Shown: piece after piece, positions 41,001 to 51,903 of the stretch
Layout of the letters: the number at the start of each line of letters is the position of its first letter
How positions within the stretch are numbered: position 1 is the stretch's first letter
NCBI RefSeq assembly: GCF_012641275.1
Contig: NZ_JABAIA010000003.1
Location: forward strand, 372,001 to 436,000
Reading direction: 5' to 3'
Source: Chitinophaga varians
GTDB lineage: Bacteria > Bacteroidota > Bacteroidia > Chitinophagales > Chitinophagaceae
DNA: 64,000 nucleotides
Notes under the pieces: model-generated
Told to the model about the DNA's origin: nothing
The model's database searches: none
The model's input: only the letters and a program-made list of their open reading frames with translations
Program-made: the position numbers and the translations under genes

Positions 41001-44000
41001 GTACCGCTACCGGCGGCACAGGCGCCGGTGCAGATTACAACGCTATCACAGGCACAGTGACCATCCCTGCCGGTCAGCCGTTTGTAATCGTTCCGGTAAC
41101 AGTGGCAGATGATAAAATCATCGAACCAACAGAAACCGTTATCATGAACATCACCGGCGGAACGGGCGGCAGCACTACCTATACAGCGTCTGCTTCGGCG
41201 AATACCGCTACCGTGAATATTGCGGATGATGATGATACACCCGCCAACCGTGTGATCAGGGTAAAAGTGGATACTGATGGTTCGGAAGATGGAAACGCAC
41301 TGAAGTTCAGTTTCTTCCCGGCTCCGGGTATTACCATCTCCCAACCGGTTACTATTAAGTATACCATAAAAGGTACTGCCCTTTTAAGTACAGACTATAA
41401 CGGCAACACACCGGCAGATTTTACCGGTACTGTGACGCTGCCTGCCAATGCGCTTAGCACATCCACCACTGCTACGGTGGTAGATGATAAGATCATAGAA
41501 GGTACAGAAACAGTGGAAGTGGCTGTCACCAGCGCATCTTCTGCGGACTTTACCTTTGCGCCTGACGCAGCGGAAGGCACCGCTACAGGTAACATCCTGG
41601 ACAACGATGACGTAACGGCCAACCTGGTGCTGAGCGTTACCAAAAAAGCAGATGCCGCTGAACCTGCCACCCATGGCAGCTTTGAGGTGAGCCTGCCTGC
41701 AGGTTATTCTTCTGCCAGGGATATTACCGTGACATATAACGTGAATGGCTCGGCCACTTCCGGCACGGATTATCAGAACCTGGGTACTATTACCATCCCT
41801 GCCGGTCAGACCAGTGCGATCGTTCCGGTGAATGTGATAGATGACAAAATCATTGAGCCGACAGAAACAGTGGACCTGACCATTACCGGTGGCAATGACA
41901 CCAAATACACCTATACCGTGGCTGTTGGCACGGCTACCGTAAACATCGCCGACGATGATTATGCTGCGAACAATAATATTGTGTTGCTCACGAAAGTGTC
42001 TGACGCAGTAGAAGGCGGTACCCATGGACAATACAGAATTTCCCTGCCGCCGAATATTACCGCTGCCAGCGATGTGGTGGTAACCTTTAACCTTACGGGA
42101 GGAACAGCAACATTGGGAGCAGATTACTCTTTACAGGGCTTATCTTCCCCTAATACCTTTGTGATCCCGGCAGGTGCCAACGATGTGTTGATAGATGTGG
42201 TTGCTGTAAACGATGGTGCTCCTGAAGGACCGGAGACTGTGGTGATGAACCTGACCAACGCTACGTCTTCCGGTTTACCATTCACCATTGATCCTTCCGG
42301 TAACGGAGCTGTGGTAAACATCATTGATGTGAACGCGACCACCGATAGCCCGATACAGATATTCGCCGGCACAGATGCGGCCGAACCGGCTACTAACGGT
42401 ACTTTCACCGTGAAGCTGAGCGGCGGCGCCAATGCGCAGAAAGATATCACCATAGGATACCAGATTTCCGGTACCGCTACACCTGGTCTGGACTACACCG
42501 CGCTGGGCAATATTGTGATCAAAGCGGGAACAGACAATACTGTTGTAGACCTCAAGGTACTCGACGATAAGATCATCGAGCTGAATGAAACCGTGAAGAT
42601 CACCCTCCTGTCTGGCAGTGGCACGGCTACAAACGGAACACAGCTTATCTTCCCGGTTGATCCGGCCAACAGCGCTGTCACCGTTAATATCGCGGATGAT
42701 GACGCGGCTAATCCGGCCAACCTGGTGCTGAAAGTGGTGAAAAACGAAGACGCGGCAGAACCGTCTACCAACGGTTCCTACACGGTCAGCCTGCCGGGCA
42801 CTTATACCTCCGCAGCGCCGATCACGCTCAATTACACCATGAGTGGTACTGCGAGCAGTGCGGATTACACCATCAATACCGTCACCATACCAGCTAATAC
42901 CAACACCTTTACCATTCCGCTGGTGGTGACAGATGATAAGATCATTGAGAACACCGAAGTCGCCACACTGACCCTCAACAGCGGTAAAGATGGTAACGGG
43001 TTCGACTATACGGCAGATGCAGCTGGCAAAGTAGCTTCGCTGAACATTGCCGATGATGACAACACTGCGCTCAACCGCGTGCTGTTAGTGAAGAAAACAG
43101 CCGATGGCGCTGAACCGGGCACTCCGGGTGAGTTTACCATCAGCCTGCCGACCGGTTACACCGCAGCGGAAGACATCGATGTAACATATACCATTGCAGG
43201 CAGCGCTACCGCCAATGACGACTATACGGCGCTGACAGGCACCGCGAGAATACTTGCCGGCACTCCTGGCAGTGTAACCGTAGCCGTGGCTGTGAAAGAC
43301 GATCAGATCATAGAAGGTACTGAAACCGTTGAGATGAAACTCTCCGGTGGCTCTACCGGCAGCGGCCTGGTCTTCACACCGTCAGCCGGCAACGATATCG
43401 CTACAGTAAATATTACCGATAATGACAACACCGCAGCCAACCAGGTCGTGAGCATCAAAAAGAAAAATGATGCTGCAGAACCGGGCACCAATGGGGCCTT
43501 CATCGTTAGCCTGCCGCCGAATATCTTCTCTGCGCTGCCGGTTACAGTAAACTATACCGTAGCAGGAACCGCCGCAGAAGGCAAAGATTACGAAACGCTT
43601 ACCCGTTCCGTGATCATACCGGCCAATACCAACGAGATAGCGCTGCCAATACTGGTAACAGACGATAAGATCATAGAAGGCACAGAGAACGTAGAGATCA
43701 CGCTGACCACTGCTGCATCTCCGGCCTTTGCCTTCACCGTGGACCCGTCCAACGGCAAAGCCTCCCTGGACATCGCTGATGATGATGATATCGCGGGCAA
43801 CCGCGTACTGACCATCAAAAATGATGGAGACGCAGCTGAACCAGGCACCAGTGGCAGATTCCTGATCAGCCTGCCTGCTACTTATTCCGCGGCAGTGCCT
43901 ATCACGGTGAACTACACCGTAGCCGGAAGTGCCATTGCTGGTACAGACTACACGGCCCTGACCAATACGGCAGTGATACTGCCGGGCGACAACGGTGTAT

Positions 44001-47000
44001 ACGTGCCCGTTAATGTGATAGATGACAAGATCATCGAACCAACAGAAGACGTGACCGTGACACTGGCCGGCGGCACCGGCGCTGCGCCATACACCGGCAC
44101 CGGCTCCGCTACCGTGAACATCACGGACGATGACGGTACCCCGGCCAATATGGTGCTGAGCGTAAGCAAAACATCCGACGCCGCAGAACCAGGCACCAAC
44201 GGCGCGTTCCGTATCAGTCTGCCTAAAGACATCACCGTGGCCGAAGCCGTGACCGTGACTTATAACATCACCGGCAACGCGCTGAATGGCACCGACTACG
44301 ACAACCTCACCGGTACCGTAGTGATCCCCGCCAATAGCGACGGTGTGACCGTGCCTGTGATCGTAAAAGATGACAAGATCATTGAAACCACCGAAGATGT
44401 GGTGATGCAACTGAATAACGGCACCACCGCCAGCGGTAAATTCACTTTCACCGCCAGCCCGACCGCCAATACCGCGTCCCTGGATATCGAAGATGACGAC
44501 GCCGGTGCGCTGGTGCTGAGCATTAAGAAGAAAGCAGACGGTGCAGAGCCTGTCACCAACGGCGCCTTCACCCTTAGCCTGCCTACAGGTTATGAATCGT
44601 CTGAACCAATTACGGTGCGCTTTAACGTAGCCGGTACCGCCCTCGGTGGCACTGACTATAAGTCCATCGGAACTACCTTCTTATTCCCTGCGAATACGAA
44701 AGAAATAGACCTGCCGATAGAAGTGCTGGACGACAAGATCATTGAGCCGACAGAAACTGTGATTGTCACTTTAACAGGCGGCAGCAGCAACAACTTCAAC
44801 CTGGTGGCCAGCAGCACTGAAGGCATCGCTACCGTAAATATTACAGATGACGAGGGCGCCGATCCGGCCAACCGCGTACTGGGCATTGTGAAACATGCAG
44901 ATGCCGCAGAACCGTCTACCCATGGCGCCTTCAGAGTGGGACTGCCTACCGGCATCACTTCATCGGAAGACATCATCGTGAAATATACTGTGGCAGGTGA
45001 CGCGACCGAGGCTGCCGACTACACTGCCTTAAGCAGAACTGTCACCCTCCCGGCCGGCAAGGACAGCGTTGATATCCCGGTACTGGTGGTGGACGATAAG
45101 ATCATCGAGCCAACAGAAACCGTAGACGTTACCCTCGCAGGAGGTTTGTCCAACAGCTATACTTTCACCGGCACCAACACGGCTACTGTGAATATCGCTG
45201 ACGATGACAATGTACCGGCCAACCTGGTAGTGACTGTCACTAAAACCAGTGACGCCGCAGAACCGGATGTTCCGGGCGCATTCCTGATCAGCCTCCCGGC
45301 AGGTTACACTGCATCAGAAGATATCACTGTCAACTTTGATATCACCGGTTCAGCCGCCAGTGGCGTTGATTACACCGCCCTCGGCACTACCGCGGTAATT
45401 AAAGCCGGCAACCCGAATGTGACCGTACCGGTACTCGTGATCGATGACAAACTGATAGAGATTACTGAAACAGTGGATATGGCACTCAAAGGCGGCAGCT
45501 CCACTCATTTTATCTTAACCGGTAATGGTACTGCCACCGTGAATATCGACGATGATGACAATAACCCGGCCGCCCGTGTGTTGTCTGTGACCAAAACCGC
45601 AGATGCCGCAGAACCAGCCACCAATGGCGAGTTCACGATCAGTCTCCCTGCGAATGTGTTTGCATCGGAAGACATCAAGGTACAATATACCATCAATGGT
45701 GCTTCCACTGCCATCAGTGGACTGGATTACACCGCACTGACCGGTACTGCCACTATCCTCGCGGGTGACAGCAAGGTAACCGTAACCGTACCTGTTCTTA
45801 ATGACAAGATCATTGAAACAACAGAAACAGTAGTGATGGACATCACCGGCGGTACCAGCAAAAACTTCACGTACACGGCCAGCACCAGCAACGGTTCCGC
45901 TACCGTGAACATCGCAGACGATGATAATGTGCCGGCCAACCTGGTCATTGAGGTGAGAGATGCTGTAGACGCAGCTGAACCAGCAACCAACGGCTCCTTC
46001 ACGGTAAGTCTGCCTACAGGCTATACCGCGTCGGAAGACATCACTGTGACTGTTAACATATCCGGTGATGCCAGTGAAGGCAAAGACTACCAGACGATGG
46101 ACCGCACAGTGGTCATCCTCGCAGGAACACCTGGCAGCACGGTAGTACCAGTGAAAGTGATCGACGACAAGATCATCGAAAAAACAGAAAAAGTAACAAT
46201 GACGGCGACAGGGGCTACCTCTAAGAGCTTTACGCTCGTGGCAAGCAGCACCAGCGCAAGCGCCACCGTGAACATCGCAGACGATGACAACACGGCCGCC
46301 AACAAGGTGCTGAGCGTAACGAACTATGGCAATGCAGCAGAGCCGGGAACTAACGGCAGCTTCGCCATCAGCCTGCCCAAAGGGGTAACCTCGGCCGAAG
46401 ATATCACTGTCACCTATAACGTGACCGGTGGAGACGCCATCAGCGATGTTGACTACAACGCCCTCAGTGGCACGGTAGTCATCCCCGCAGGAAAAGACAC
46501 CGTATTCGTACCGGTGATCGTAAAAGACGATAAGATCATCGAGAACACTGAAGCCGTAGAGGTGACCCTCAACAGCGGCATCAGCACCAGCTTCAGCTTC
46601 ACGGCCAGCCCCACCGACGGTAAGGCGACTGTAACGATTGCTGACGATGATAATGTTGACGCCAACCGCGTACTGGTGGTGACCAAAAAAGCAGATGCCG
46701 CAGAACCGGGCACCAATGGTACATTCACCATCAGCCTGCCCGCAGGATATACCGCATCAGAACCGATCACGGTAGATTATGACCTCACCGGTTCCGCTAT
46801 CAACGGTACAGACTACGCTAACCTCACCGGTTCTGTAGTCATCCCGGCAGGCGCACCTGGTAGTGTAGATGTAGTGGTGGCCGTTGCCGATGACAAGATC
46901 ATCGAAGGCCCCGAAACCGTGATCATGACACTGAAAGGCGGTAAATCTGCCAGCGCTGTCTACACCGGCACCAACAACGCCACCGTGAACATTGCGGATG

Positions 47001-50000
47001 ACGATGATGCAGTGGCCAACCGCGTACTGACAGTGACCAACGGTGGCGATGCCGCAGAACCAGGCACCAACGGCAGCTTTAAAGTGAGTCTGCCGGCAGG
47101 GTACACTGCTGCAGAAGACATCACGGTGAATTATCAGATCACCGGTAGCGCCACGGCAGCCACAGATTACAAAGCCATCACCGGCACCATTACCATTCCG
47201 GCCGGTATGCCAGGCAGCGTGTCCGTTCCGGTGACCGTTATCGACGACAAGATCATCGAAGGCACCGAAACCGTGATCATGACACTGAACGGCGGAAAAT
47301 CCAACACCTTCACCTACACCGGCACCAACAATGCCACCGTGAATATTGCCGATGACGACGATGTGCCGGCCAACCGTGTGCTGACAGTGGAAAGAAAAAC
47401 AGACGCCGCAGAACCGTCCACCAATGGTGAGTTTACGGTCCGTCTGCCTAAAGGCATCACCGTATCGGAAAATGTGATCGTCAACTACAATATCACGGGT
47501 ACGGCTATCCCGGGCACAGACTACAAAACACTGGCTGGCTCAGTCATCATACCAATAGGCCAGGACAGTGTAAATGTGGAAGTACCGGTAATTGACGATA
47601 AACTGATAGAGAATACAGAAACAGTGGTGATGACACTGGCCGGCGGCTCTTCAACCCGCTTCACCTTCACCGGTAACACCAGCGCCACTGTGAATATTAT
47701 GGACGATGACAATGTTGACGCTAATCGTGTGTTGACCGTCACCGCCACCAAAGACGCCGCAGAACCGGCTACAGCAGGTGAATTCACCATCAGCCTGCCA
47801 AACGGAATTGCTTCTTCCGAACCGGTTACTGTGAAGTACACCATCAACGGCGCTTCCACCGCCACCAGCGGAGCAGACTACACCGCACTTAGCGGCACCG
47901 TGGTAATCCCTGCCGGCGTGGACAGAGTAACCGTTCCGGTCCCGGTACTGGACGATAACTTCCTGGAAAACACCGAAACCGTGGTAATGGACCTCACTAA
48001 TGGTACATCCACCAGCTTCACCTTTACCGGTGGCAGCAGCGCAACGGTGAACATCATCGATGATGAGAACACACCGGCCAACCGCGTCCTGAACATCGTG
48101 AAGAAAGCAGATGCCGCAGAACCAGCCACCAATGGCGCCTTCACCATCAGTCTCCCGAACGGCATCCGTGCCTCCGAAGACATCAAGGTGAACTACACCA
48201 TAGCAGGTACCGCTACCAGCGGCGCTGACTATGCGGCCATCACCGGCACCATCACCATCCCTGCGGGCGCCACTGACGTGGACGTACCGGTTACCGTAAC
48301 AGATGACAAGGTGATTGAACAAACAGAAACCGTGATCATGACACTGAACGGCGGCGCGTCCAACAGCCTCACCTTCACCGGTAACGGCAACGCTACTGTC
48401 AACATCGCAGATGACGAAAGCATCACGCCGGCGAGCATGGTAGTGAACATCGCCAAAGATACCGATGGCGCAGAACCGTCTACCAACGGCGGCTTTAAAG
48501 TGAGCCTCCCGACAGATGTCACTTCTTCGGAAGATATTACGGTGAGCTATACCGTGACAGGCACCGCTACCGCCGGCGCAGACTATGTGACCCTCACCAA
48601 TTCCGTGGTGATCCCGGCAGGCAGGAACGATGTCATCATTCCAGTGGTTGTGACAGACGATCAGATCATTGAGGTGACAGAAACCGTGATAGCGACGCTC
48701 AACGGCGGCACATCGGCCCACTTCACCCTGACAGGTAACGGCAACGCCACTGTGAATATCGCTGACGATGAAATCAAGACACCGGCCAACCTGGTGCTGA
48801 CCGCCACCAACGGCGCTGATGCAGCGGAACCGTCCACCAACGGCTTCTTTACCATCAAACTGCCGAAAGGGGTAACATCTTCAGAAGACATCACAGTGAA
48901 CTACAGCGTGACAGGTACTGCTACCAGTGGTGCAGATTACACCACACTCGCGGGTACCGTAGTCATCCCGGCAGGTAAAGACAGTATCAACATACCAGTC
49001 AATGTCATAGATGATAAAATAATAGAAGGCACCGAAACAGTGGTGCTGACACAAACCAGCGCCAGCTCGGCCAACTTCACCTTCACGTCCGCAGGCAGCG
49101 CCACGGTGAACATCCTGGACGATGAAACCCTCGATGCCAACCTGGTACTGAATGTGACCAAAGATGCAGACGGAGCAGAGCCGAACACGAACGGTGGCTT
49201 CAGGATCAGTCTCCCGGCCGGCGTGACCGCAGCCATGGACATCACCGCTACCTACAGCGTAGCAGGTACTGCCACCAGCGGCACAGACTACACAGCCCTC
49301 ACCGGCACAGTAGTCATCCCGGCAGGTCAGGACGGTGTAGCCGTACCGGTTACAGTGACCGACGACCAGCTGATTGAAGGAGATGAAACCGTGATCATCA
49401 CCGGCACCGGTGGCACCGCAGGCAGCCTTGTCTTCAAACCAGGCACCAGCAGCACCGCTACCGTCATCATCGCCGATGATGACAATACCAACCTGGACCT
49501 GGTAGCAACCGCCAGCAAGCCTAACGCGGCAGAACCTTCTACCGCAGGTGAATTCACCATCAGCCTGGCCAGCGGTAAAATACCGACAACAGACATCACC
49601 GTGACCTATAACGTGGCAGGTACTGCTACCGCAGGCAGTGATTATACAACCCTCACCGGTACCGTAGTGATCCCTGCAGGCCAGACCAGTGTAACCGTAC
49701 CCGTTACAGTGTCAGACGACGACCTGATAGAACCGGTGGAAACAGTGGTGCTTACTATCGCTAACGGTAAATCAGGTAACATCAACTTCCCGGCAGGCGC
49801 CAACAAAACAGCTACTGTCAATATCGCGGACGATGATAACACGGACCTGAGCCTGATCGTGACCGCCAGCAAACCGGATGCAGTTGAACCAGGAGTGAAC
49901 GGAGAGTTCACCATCAGCCTGGCCGGCGGCAAACGCACCGCAGAACCGATCACCATACAGTATATGATCAGCGGCAGCGCTACACCGGATGCTGATTACA

Positions 50001-50845
50001 CGGCCATTACCGGCACCATCACCATCCCGGCAGGCGCCAACAAAGTAACCGTTCCGGTGAACGTGCTCGACGACAAAGAGATAGAAACTCCGGAAACCGT
50101 GATATTCATGCTGACCGGTGGCACCTCCAACAGCTACACCTTCACTCCGGGCACTGCTAAGGAAGCTACCGTTACCATCACCGATACCGATAAAATGGCC
50201 GGTGACCTGATCATCACGAAAGAGATCGTCGCTCCGGCAACAGGGCCTTACCGCATGGGACAGAACCTGACATACCGCATCACCGTACAGAACGCGGGTA
50301 ACATACCAGTGACCAACGTGAGAGCGGAAGACCGTCTGCCGGTACAACTGGACATACCTACCCACACTTCCGCAGAAAGAGGGGAAGTGATAGTGACACC
50401 AGGCAACAAACTGGTAACCTGGAACATCGGTGACCTCGCAGTGGGCGCTACCGTACAAATGACGCTGACCAGCCGCGTAATAGAAGGCGGACAGCTGAAC
50501 AACGAAGCATCGGCCTACAGCACCAACATGCCGGACGCTGACAGCAGCAACAACGTGGCGGTATCCAGTGTGGCGATAGAAGGTTCTGACCTGTCCTTCC
50601 CGAATGTGATCACACCTAACGGTGACGGTAAAAACGAAAGGTTCATTATCGGAGGACTGGAGAAATACCCTGGTTCAGCTATCTACATCTACAACCGTTG
50701 GGGAAGTATGGTATATCAATCCAAAGACTACCGCAACGATTGGAACGGTTCCAACCTGAACGAAGCGACCTACTACTATATCCTGGAAGTAAGGAAGCCG
50801 GACGGTATCAAGAAGTATAAAGGCTGGATAACGATATTACGGTAA
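26069..50845 (+). CDS. Giant multidomain surface protein, T9SS type B cargo (SprB-like adhesin)
   Basis: An about 8,258-residue protein in one uninterrupted frame. The start at 26069 gives a good signal peptide (RLLLALFG core, cleavage near ATAG); in-frame alternatives at 26045, 26048 and TTG 26000 exist. Domains in order: parallel beta-helix (about 30-660); seven LamG/DUF8202-like modules (about 661-3530), each with a WxRAD motif, a YLALKYG-like motif, and ITGIGRDD and DKSFFTF motifs; a linker; 36 Calx-beta-type repeats (about 3721-8044); a DUF11-like domain (about 8044-8170); and a CHU_C/T9SS type B sorting domain (about 8172-8258; [17 protein letters not shown]). Calx-beta repeats are known to bind calcium. 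It is followed at 37 bp by a PorP/SprF gene. By analogy with SprB it is predicted to be exported by T9SS and anchored as a surface adhesin, perhaps for gliding or for binding polysaccharides. That role is inferred. Confidence 0.93.
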   Translation: MTPESRFFSRSCKRLLLALFGMMTTVAATAGTFPVTNTNDAGPGSFRQAILDANAAGAGPHDIVFNVHGQITLATSLPTITAKKLTIDGQNKITLYSTGTNSIINPFVINADSVTVRNFVVQNNGDINVDIFPNTTGITIDNIRSFSTVGNYLNAFMRVQGASTRLTVKNISSNDVEPAPSSGAAHIGRAFYFTGGTQTDLVMDNIQLSSFNNTRGGEGIVFRDAGVNGFTFINSNISGFQNAMVFNNTGGAVETANNVLFRNVTIDSLWSGISQGVYCDFVATNFDINRTSVDLDVIGTDDDGDYAFRFVNTATNISLDTININEVDLWSILFNGAASNITINKAVIENRIPGIYAGSHVLFNTTVNGFTCTNSVLNGDKLGTTDDSDAGIYFQGAATGVTIDNVTFNGFDVDGIYVGGAATNFQLTNSKFTNSTDGIEFYNNAPRSNVDIINSAFYNQDRTGIAINGANAVTDVDLKGDTIANNISHGVWFYGGAGITDSQVDGCVIYNNGEAGIYNDAPNKVIITNNSIYNNTKAGISLAGGNCSYTLAAGKTPVLVSSTALGGGQYQLQLTIPNIAAGAQYTVDIYANDPATNRTSGQYYVTSLTGLSAGTSTQTITYNAGPGATGLGTWTATLRIPANNCGTSEFSNAITMSAKGPACVSNGIVAWYRADQAVNGVNWGDISGKANHMTVIGDPDNTTGMVNFNPAIYYDGNDAHLVPATAAVSGAYSIMGMGVLEGSQNGRVFNSSSGNKLMGWHAGFENRLYVEGWLNTGNGLTARGKLYSFERGASGAYEFKSNGALVKNGAASDGTAWTLDVGGATFSEFTKVFIPEVFIYNRDLTPAEIQRIESYMALKYGITLNNGATDYINSDGTVQIWTAAANAGYGKRITGIGREDCAMLSQKQSLSQDSGMVTIALGNAIALSNADNNTNFAQDKVFFTFSDNGGATGYFTPVTSTNANQRMGRVWRVQKTASWDNSQQITLQLKGGAGNNYLLISTDAAFGTVTKEIKLNGTGIVTLSGADLANGAYFTFGQQQRFPGGVANNLQAWVKADAGATVADGSILKWSDQAVQREWPLNAATSVGWARSAINYNPAVNFQGDNYFTVPKFAEGNTAGEVFSVQYSNTPATATSASFPYEFGGEPAASLAQHYPFSGAIYTHFGTTARPGYSFGSSNIQKAHILNTWSAPGDWAMNFDGKTLGSSNAYPVSFSRGSALNCAIGAGHGSIFNGRLSEVILYSRQLNATERSQVNSYLALKYALTLKTATGAAADYLASDGATKMWSAAKNTGYGERITGIGRDDNGTLLQKQSLSQLDGANLTIGIGSGLAAANADNNTDVANDRSFFTFSDNGQPATYSTPVSGLGDISARLSRIYKTDRTNWAKSSITLSLAGGNNNTYLLVSNDETFGAGDKTYKLDANGNITLDSDLLTDGAFFTFAIVQSAPAGVAGGLEVWARADSGVVVTGGNATQWKDLSASGRTWGQAVTGALPWKEASVNFNPGISFGGAGASGNYFIQQPEIANTFTAGEVFSVQTSNVDNSGNAMYPFEFGGTLAGGAAFYNYTNNNQFTYFGTNTGRMNFPYPVGVSIRNAHMLNIWSATNDWAAGVDGKVLLAVNTNAVNFLSPAGNKDYLGAGHNAVFNGDIPEIILYSRKLSAVERQQVQSYMALRYGLTLGIGVPMDYLASDGTTTMWKAATGGAYAKHIIGIGRDDRGMLLQKQSIAADTGIVTIAVGDGIAVSNKTNAATITNDLSFFTFGDDGAATTYLTPVNGLNTVNTRMARVFKAQKTNWADQNITIKLAGGNARTYLVVSADNTFGTGDATYALDANGTVTLNSSQLANGAYFTFAKNVSGPNGVNNGVTFWLRADDGISGGSNWTDYSNKGNDALQAVTGSQPITDAKAFNFNYGLVFDGTDDFLDINTTRIDPATATIFAVASGTGFAAVRELVGSGGLGDAHGMEFRVVNSGQQQYLENAGSVAAVGGLSTFQANKPYIFSVTQASNVANGIRMFGNYKLDNQGTLNLTPLTKNLVSIGSRTMAARAYYWQGGMGEVVAYNRILSDAERQTVESYLGLKYGITLNDGATDYLATDGSKYWTADPTYKARITGIGRDDATALNTKQSLSVDTGFVTLSLGSNIPLTNEQNSNTITNDKSFFVFADNGQSAATYTTVVNGTSATRRLPRVWKVGKTNWTDQNITLKADAKGTKVYLLISTDPTFATITKELPLNTDKTITLSSSDLPNGIYFTFGAAAKFPGGVASGNMIWLRADINTSATADNTPISTWNDYSPNGNSVAQATPANQPIYMDNAAANMNFNPVVRFNGAPHAMNGNSLLKSGSYNAANAFYAGSQAIANATVIFTEPAPALGVNQFTLHATWNDNKVYWDAPYTSNRIIYDAGDITNQVNLWTATSDISLAANKQSLYRNGLNVQNGNNVSTFTGGNQPFQLGANNGVSYNGRMGDLIVYMNALTPVEQQKVNSYMAIKYGITLNNGATNYLATDGSIVWNASNNGGYGNYITGIGRDDAEDLNQKQSRNTMSGMQLAIGLNSLSETNNGNANTFAADKSYMVWGDNAGSSLFKTALSGHPVANYRMGRVWKVQKSGTVGTVQVAVPYDVLPNAAQTYLIVSNDATFDGTDQFIPVTAMTLNGKKHYYANVDLANGQFFTYGASIKAPGGVAGTSLWLRADAGTSGTTDNTAINGWTDFASDLNNATQATVANQPLFMSNAASNANFNPVVKFDGADFMNLDISKLPMGTSARTFFGAGNLSTLTGNSYIIGYGGSTTSQGVGLATISGNGTADFVGWANDVTSAAGYWQTGIFNEMVGVWAGNGGNATLYGKMQKLGGPLAKAWNTTTGGAQIGSAPWDNTQSWKGTIGEVIVYPTALSTNELQRVSTYLAVKYGYTMDQTTPVDYLATDGTTKIWDATANATYKNNITGIGRDDVEGLAQKQSQNINTGLQPIVGLGGIAADNLSNTNTFSADKSYMVWGDDGAATAFSTAITGNPAVTTRMARVWKVQESGTVGTVNIAVRRDQLPKTATTPYLVVSNDATFDGTDQFIQLSATDVNGVASYTTNVDLTSGQYFTFASFVTAPGGVANEMLWVKADADLQVNANNQVEQWFNQAGAMVTELRAAPVAHTDPIAASADILNVPNGINFNPAVDFSGAKTKSLKGNADANWNSTPNLSIFSVSAPEGPATNGLVGIFATNGDWSASPNAGRGLVYTSGVNYALDGAGCLIAPSYPPYLGANIIRGVYVSTNNGRNGGTWLNGLQGTAATKDCFTQAGGSFFEIGGRTTDVATFDDRIFNGKIPEVIVYKSALTPTEAQKVESYLGVKYGITLDQSTAQNYLATDGSVIWNATANNTYKTNIFGIGRDDREALTQKQSRSIHPGSILTIGMRTIAATNADNGNTFGTDKSYLMLGSNSNALTVSGTDLPVGSCIPERLTQEWKTQFTNYDISTQPLSMQFNLNGITVKGTAAADFTILVDEDGDGNFATGTITEIPATSFNGGIVSFDNISTLKDGQVFTLVTSHLQRTANLVPDATVRTVASTCVDKGTLYFIDPSDANKYIASITLNGNTMDVTKLSALVDVNRDMNATLGKNSGTDYGTQLMRRLVQISYTGADLTQNGGVTLRLFWNPAEKTNAQNMLSGTRGVTGAQRWAWFKHTGDITATLADLSAAGLANINELTPSATGQQDGVEYVEFSGIQNFSTFGGVTTASGVLAITKGQDGKEGAQNGSFNISLPGTVTATEDITVTYNVTGTAANGVDYTTLSGTMVFPAGSNSVPLPVMVTDDNILEITEDVTVSLTAASGNSGGTYTISSTQPAATINIVDNDSNDPAKTTVGVVWSKDAKEPDVNGEFNISLPTGITAAEDITVKYSIAGTATPGADYVPLSGTAVILAGQGGVMVPVVVADDQLLENPETVIVSIIDGKSTNFVLTPRAGATTATVNIIDDENTPANLVLSITKTADAAEPATNGSFTISLPPNIKSIEPITVNYEVSGTAIGGSDYNTLSGTVVFPANQPSVTLPVTVINDDLIENTEDVTVKLTGGTSASFNFTASATNGTATVNIADDDNTAANRVLSIKKTTDAAEPSTNGLFTISLPGTIKSSEPVTITYTSSGTATSGADYVALGTTIVLPAGQNSITLPFTVVDDKIIENTETVIAAVSGGASTSFAFTVSPTDGSATANIADDDNTAANRVLSVVNDGGDASEPSTNGKFTISLPKGATPADDIVAAEPITVTYSITGSAINGTDYANLSGTVVIPAGQNSVTVPVTVIDDQLMEPTETVNMKLTDGKSTSFLFTASATNGTATVNILDDDNTPANRVLSIDKVNDGAEPATNALFKISLPANVAPSEAITITYKVTGSATNGTDYTTLTGTMTLLAGQNTATLPVVVTNDTEIEGTEDVVIELTGGSSANFSYTLNPAKTIATANIADDDDTPANRVLSVTNNGDAAEPATHGGFKISLPTGVIAAKPVTVNYSIAGTATATADYAVLTGTATIPAGQPFVIVPVTVADDKIIELTETVVMNITGGTGGGSAYTASASANTATVNIADDDNTPANRLVKVVATRDGAEGGTTIKFDFLLPTGITASQDIKINYSIGGTAILGTDYNGLNASDFDRTAIIPAGSTSTAIVGNIVDDKIIEGTENVVITITDAASTDFTFTPDPAGTTATGNILDNDDISANRVISIKPRMDAAEPATSGAYGISLPTGYSSAVPITVTYSIAGTSTATPGVDYATLTGTAVIPANTEGVDVFVNPIDDKLIENTETVIATLTGATATGFTYTLSPTNATAVVNIDDDDNTPANRVLSITKLNDGAEPASNAAFKISLPGNVAPSEDLTVTYSIDGTATNGTDYATLGTTVTFPAGQNYITIPIVVTNDTEIEGTENVKLTLSGGSSAKFTYTVDGTNGSATADIADDDDVPANRVLSITKNGDAAEPSTNGGFKISLPTGVTSTQPITVNYTIAGTATGGTGAGADYNAITGTVTIPAGQPFVIVPVTVADDKIIEPTETVIMNITGGTGGSTTYTASASANTATVNIADDDDTPANRVIRVKVDTDGSEDGNALKFSFFPAPGITISQPVTIKYTIKGTALLSTDYNGNTPADFTGTVTLPANALSTSTTATVVDDKIIEGTETVEVAVTSASSADFTFAPDAAEGTATGNILDNDDVTANLVLSVTKKADAAEPATHGSFEVSLPAGYSSARDITVTYNVNGSATSGTDYQNLGTITIPAGQTSAIVPVNVIDDKIIEPTETVDLTITGGNDTKYTYTVAVGTATVNIADDDYAANNNIVLLTKVSDAVEGGTHGQYRISLPPNITAASDVVVTFNLTGGTATLGADYSLQGLSSPNTFVIPAGANDVLIDVVAVNDGAPEGPETVVMNLTNATSSGLPFTIDPSGNGAVVNIIDVNATTDSPIQIFAGTDAAEPATNGTFTVKLSGGANAQKDITIGYQISGTATPGLDYTALGNIVIKAGTDNTVVDLKVLDDKIIELNETVKITLLSGSGTATNGTQLIFPVDPANSAVTVNIADDDAANPANLVLKVVKNEDAAEPSTNGSYTVSLPGTYTSAAPITLNYTMSGTASSADYTINTVTIPANTNTFTIPLVVTDDKIIENTEVATLTLNSGKDGNGFDYTADAAGKVASLNIADDDNTALNRVLLVKKTADGAEPGTPGEFTISLPTGYTAAEDIDVTYTIAGSATANDDYTALTGTARILAGTPGSVTVAVAVKDDQIIEGTETVEMKLSGGSTGSGLVFTPSAGNDIATVNITDNDNTAANQVVSIKKKNDAAEPGTNGAFIVSLPPNIFSALPVTVNYTVAGTAAEGKDYETLTRSVIIPANTNEIALPILVTDDKIIEGTENVEITLTTAASPAFAFTVDPSNGKASLDIADDDDIAGNRVLTIKNDGDAAEPGTSGRFLISLPATYSAAVPITVNYTVAGSAIAGTDYTALTNTAVILPGDNGVYVPVNVIDDKIIEPTEDVTVTLAGGTGAAPYTGTGSATVNITDDDGTPANMVLSVSKTSDAAEPGTNGAFRISLPKDITVAEAVTVTYNITGNALNGTDYDNLTGTVVIPANSDGVTVPVIVKDDKIIETTEDVVMQLNNGTTASGKFTFTASPTANTASLDIEDDDAGALVLSIKKKADGAEPVTNGAFTLSLPTGYESSEPITVRFNVAGTALGGTDYKSIGTTFLFPANTKEIDLPIEVLDDKIIEPTETVIVTLTGGSSNNFNLVASSTEGIATVNITDDEGADPANRVLGIVKHADAAEPSTHGAFRVGLPTGITSSEDIIVKYTVAGDATEAADYTALSRTVTLPAGKDSVDIPVLVVDDKIIEPTETVDVTLAGGLSNSYTFTGTNTATVNIADDDNVPANLVVTVTKTSDAAEPDVPGAFLISLPAGYTASEDITVNFDITGSAASGVDYTALGTTAVIKAGNPNVTVPVLVIDDKLIEITETVDMALKGGSSTHFILTGNGTATVNIDDDDNNPAARVLSVTKTADAAEPATNGEFTISLPANVFASEDIKVQYTINGASTAISGLDYTALTGTATILAGDSKVTVTVPVLNDKIIETTETVVMDITGGTSKNFTYTASTSNGSATVNIADDDNVPANLVIEVRDAVDAAEPATNGSFTVSLPTGYTASEDITVTVNISGDASEGKDYQTMDRTVVILAGTPGSTVVPVKVIDDKIIEKTEKVTMTATGATSKSFTLVASSTSASATVNIADDDNTAANKVLSVTNYGNAAEPGTNGSFAISLPKGVTSAEDITVTYNVTGGDAISDVDYNALSGTVVIPAGKDTVFVPVIVKDDKIIENTEAVEVTLNSGISTSFSFTASPTDGKATVTIADDDNVDANRVLVVTKKADAAEPGTNGTFTISLPAGYTASEPITVDYDLTGSAINGTDYANLTGSVVIPAGAPGSVDVVVAVADDKIIEGPETVIMTLKGGKSASAVYTGTNNATVNIADDDDAVANRVLTVTNGGDAAEPGTNGSFKVSLPAGYTAAEDITVNYQITGSATAATDYKAITGTITIPAGMPGSVSVPVTVIDDKIIEGTETVIMTLNGGKSNTFTYTGTNNATVNIADDDDVPANRVLTVERKTDAAEPSTNGEFTVRLPKGITVSENVIVNYNITGTAIPGTDYKTLAGSVIIPIGQDSVNVEVPVIDDKLIENTETVVMTLAGGSSTRFTFTGNTSATVNIMDDDNVDANRVLTVTATKDAAEPATAGEFTISLPNGIASSEPVTVKYTINGASTATSGADYTALSGTVVIPAGVDRVTVPVPVLDDNFLENTETVVMDLTNGTSTSFTFTGGSSATVNIIDDENTPANRVLNIVKKADAAEPATNGAFTISLPNGIRASEDIKVNYTIAGTATSGADYAAITGTITIPAGATDVDVPVTVTDDKVIEQTETVIMTLNGGASNSLTFTGNGNATVNIADDESITPASMVVNIAKDTDGAEPSTNGGFKVSLPTDVTSSEDITVSYTVTGTATAGADYVTLTNSVVIPAGRNDVIIPVVVTDDQIIEVTETVIATLNGGTSAHFTLTGNGNATVNIADDEIKTPANLVLTATNGADAAEPSTNGFFTIKLPKGVTSSEDITVNYSVTGTATSGADYTTLAGTVVIPAGKDSINIPVNVIDDKIIEGTETVVLTQTSASSANFTFTSAGSATVNILDDETLDANLVLNVTKDADGAEPNTNGGFRISLPAGVTAAMDITATYSVAGTATSGTDYTALTGTVVIPAGQDGVAVPVTVTDDQLIEGDETVIITGTGGTAGSLVFKPGTSSTATVIIADDDNTNLDLVATASKPNAAEPSTAGEFTISLASGKIPTTDITVTYNVAGTATAGSDYTTLTGTVVIPAGQTSVTVPVTVSDDDLIEPVETVVLTIANGKSGNINFPAGANKTATVNIADDDNTDLSLIVTASKPDAVEPGVNGEFTISLAGGKRTAEPITIQYMISGSATPDADYTAITGTITIPAGANKVTVPVNVLDDKEIETPETVIFMLTGGTSNSYTFTPGTAKEATVTITDTDKMAGDLIITKEIVAPATGPYRMGQNLTYRITVQNAGNIPVTNVRAEDRLPVQLDIPTHTSAERGEVIVTPGNKLVTWNIGDLAVGATVQMTLTSRVIEGGQLNNEASAYSTNMPDADSSNNVAVSSVAIEGSDLSFPNVITPNGDGKNERFIIGGLEKYPGSAIYIYNRWGSMVYQSKDYRNDWNGSNLNEATYYYILEVRKPDGIKKYKGWITILR
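28051..36670 (+). repeat. Seven tandem LamG/DUF8202-like modules within the giant gene
   Basis: Module starts are near 28051, 29189, 30407, 31634, 32834, 34088 and 35341, giving 1.14-1.33 kb per unit. Each has a start motif (F/APGGVA or similar, then W-x-R/K-AD), a concanavalin-like middle, and a conserved tail with YG(I)TL, DYLA(T/S)[14 protein letters not shown] and SYM/SFF. The units are diverged, so no perfect DNA repeat is present. Confidence 0.85.
37231..50200 (+). repeat. 36 tandem Calx-beta-type repeats within the giant gene
   Basis: I counted 36 consecutive units averaging about 360 bp (about 120 residues). Typical landmarks per unit are VLSI/VTK, (D/G)[49 protein letters not shown], and [13 protein letters not shown]. 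The acidic AEP and DDKIIE/TE positions are the likely calcium ligands known for this family. Later units are closer to each other than early ones. Confidence 0.9.
39056..41974 (+). repeat. Duplicated four-repeat block (units 6-9 and 10-13) in the Calx-beta array
   Basis: Block A is 39056-40516 and block B is 40517-41974, each about 1.46 kb. Units pair up in order: 6 with 10 (both with [14 protein letters not shown] [11 protein letters not shown] motif), 7 with 11 ([18 protein letters not shown]), 8 with 12 (ADF insertion and ATGNILDND ending) and 9 with 13 ([16 protein letters not shown]). This order conservation implies segmental duplication of four units. Confidence 0.85.
50587..50842 (+). 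other. T9SS type B (CHU_C) C-terminal sorting domain of the giant protein
   Basis: About 86 residues begin near [15 protein letters not shown] and include [15 protein letters not shown] and a terminal [11 protein letters not shown], the hallmark of gliding motility-associated C-terminal domains that direct export by the type IX secretion system. Confidence 0.93.
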
Positions 50846-50882
50846 GAGATAACAATTATATCTGCTACAAAAAAAGTAAAAG

Positions 50883-51884
50883 ATGCAAAAAGTACTCAGA
50901 GCGGGAATAATGGTCTTGCTGCTGGCAATAAGCATGAAGGGCGCGGCGCAACAGAACATACAGTTCAGCCAGTACATCTTCAACGGGTTAAGTGTTAACC
51001 CGGCCTATGCGGGTTATAAGGAAGACTTGTATGTGAATGCCATTTATCGTCATCAGTGGGCCGGGTTCCCCGGAGCACCCCGTACGGGCGGAATATCGCT
51101 CGACGGGGTGACGCCCGCCAGCGATAAAAAAGTAGGCCTGGGCATGCAGATGTTATTTGACAAATCGGGGCCGCAGGACGCGCTGTCGCTCTATGGTTCC
51201 TACTCGTACCGCATTCCGCTGGACGATGAAGATACCCGGAGGCTTTGTCTCGGTATAGGCGCCGGCGTTACCCAGTACTCTATCGATGGTACGGCGCTGC
51301 AATACATCGATAATGAAGATGCGGCCATACCGCTGGGCAAAAAGAGCGTATGGGTGCCTGATGCCCGCTTTGGCATCTACTATTATACGCCCCGCTTTTA
51401 TGCCGGCGCTTCCGTGATGGACTTGTTTTCACTCTATACCGATGCGTCGCGTTATAACTGGAAAGGCAACAACTATTCCACCATCCGGAAAACACAGCAC
51501 CTGTATATTACCACCGGTGCTATGTTTCCGCTGGGGGAGAACCTGCAGCTGAAACCATCGATCCTGATCAAGGAAGATTTTAAAGGACCTACCAACGTGG
51601 ACATTAACGCTTTCCTGTTGATAGGAGAGAAGTTGTGGGTGGGTGCGTCTTACCGTACCGGTGTGGGCATATGGAGAAAAACCAACCTGCAGAAAGACCT
51701 GAGCGAACTGGACGCCGCCAGTGTAATGGTGGAGTTTTACGCCACCGAAAAGCTGCGTATCGGGTATGCCTACGATCTGACCATCAATAAGATGGCCGGT
51801 TACCAGGGAGGTTCCCACGAGATATCCCTGGGCTTTCTGATCCCCTCAAAAAATTATACAGTTAAGAACCCACGGTATTTTTAA
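50883..51884 (+). CDS. PorP/SprF family type IX secretion system membrane protein
   Basis: A 333-residue protein with signal peptide (MVLLLAISMKGAAQ) and outer-membrane beta-barrel character. The diagnostic PorP/SprF features are QNIQFSQYIFNGLSVNPAYAG after the signal, the HQWAGFPGAPRT motif near residue 61, and the terminal SHEISLGFLIPS strand. In Flavobacterium, SprF helps secrete the SprB adhesin, and PorP/SprF proteins often sit beside the type B cargo they handle. It starts 37 bp after the giant gene and ends 19 bp before the next, so all three are probably one operon. The type B signal on the giant protein makes it the obvious partner. The precise role in secretion versus anchoring is not known from sequence. 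Confidence 0.93.
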   Translation: MQKVLRAGIMVLLLAISMKGAAQQNIQFSQYIFNGLSVNPAYAGYKEDLYVNAIYRHQWAGFPGAPRTGGISLDGVTPASDKKVGLGMQMLFDKSGPQDALSLYGSYSYRIPLDDEDTRRLCLGIGAGVTQYSIDGTALQYIDNEDAAIPLGKKSVWVPDARFGIYYYTPRFYAGASVMDLFSLYTDASRYNWKGNNYSTIRKTQHLYITTGAMFPLGENLQLKPSILIKEDFKGPTNVDINAFLLIGEKLWVGASYRTGVGIWRKTNLQKDLSELDAASVMVEFYATEKLRIGYAYDLTINKMAGYQGGSHEISLGFLIPSKNYTVKNPRYF

Positions 51885-51903
51885 ACTTTAGTTACTACCC
51901 GCT

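Noticed and set aside
37231..50200. The regular about 360-bp repeats as a CRISPR-like or satellite array
   Set aside because: The repeats are protein repeats in one long reading frame, with no short identical repeat and unique spacers.
26201..50458. Many long minus-strand open frames inside the giant gene (for example 47651-48721)
   Set aside because: They mirror the repetitive plus-strand codons, have low-complexity repetitive translations, lack starts and known domains, and run against a single complete plus-strand frame.
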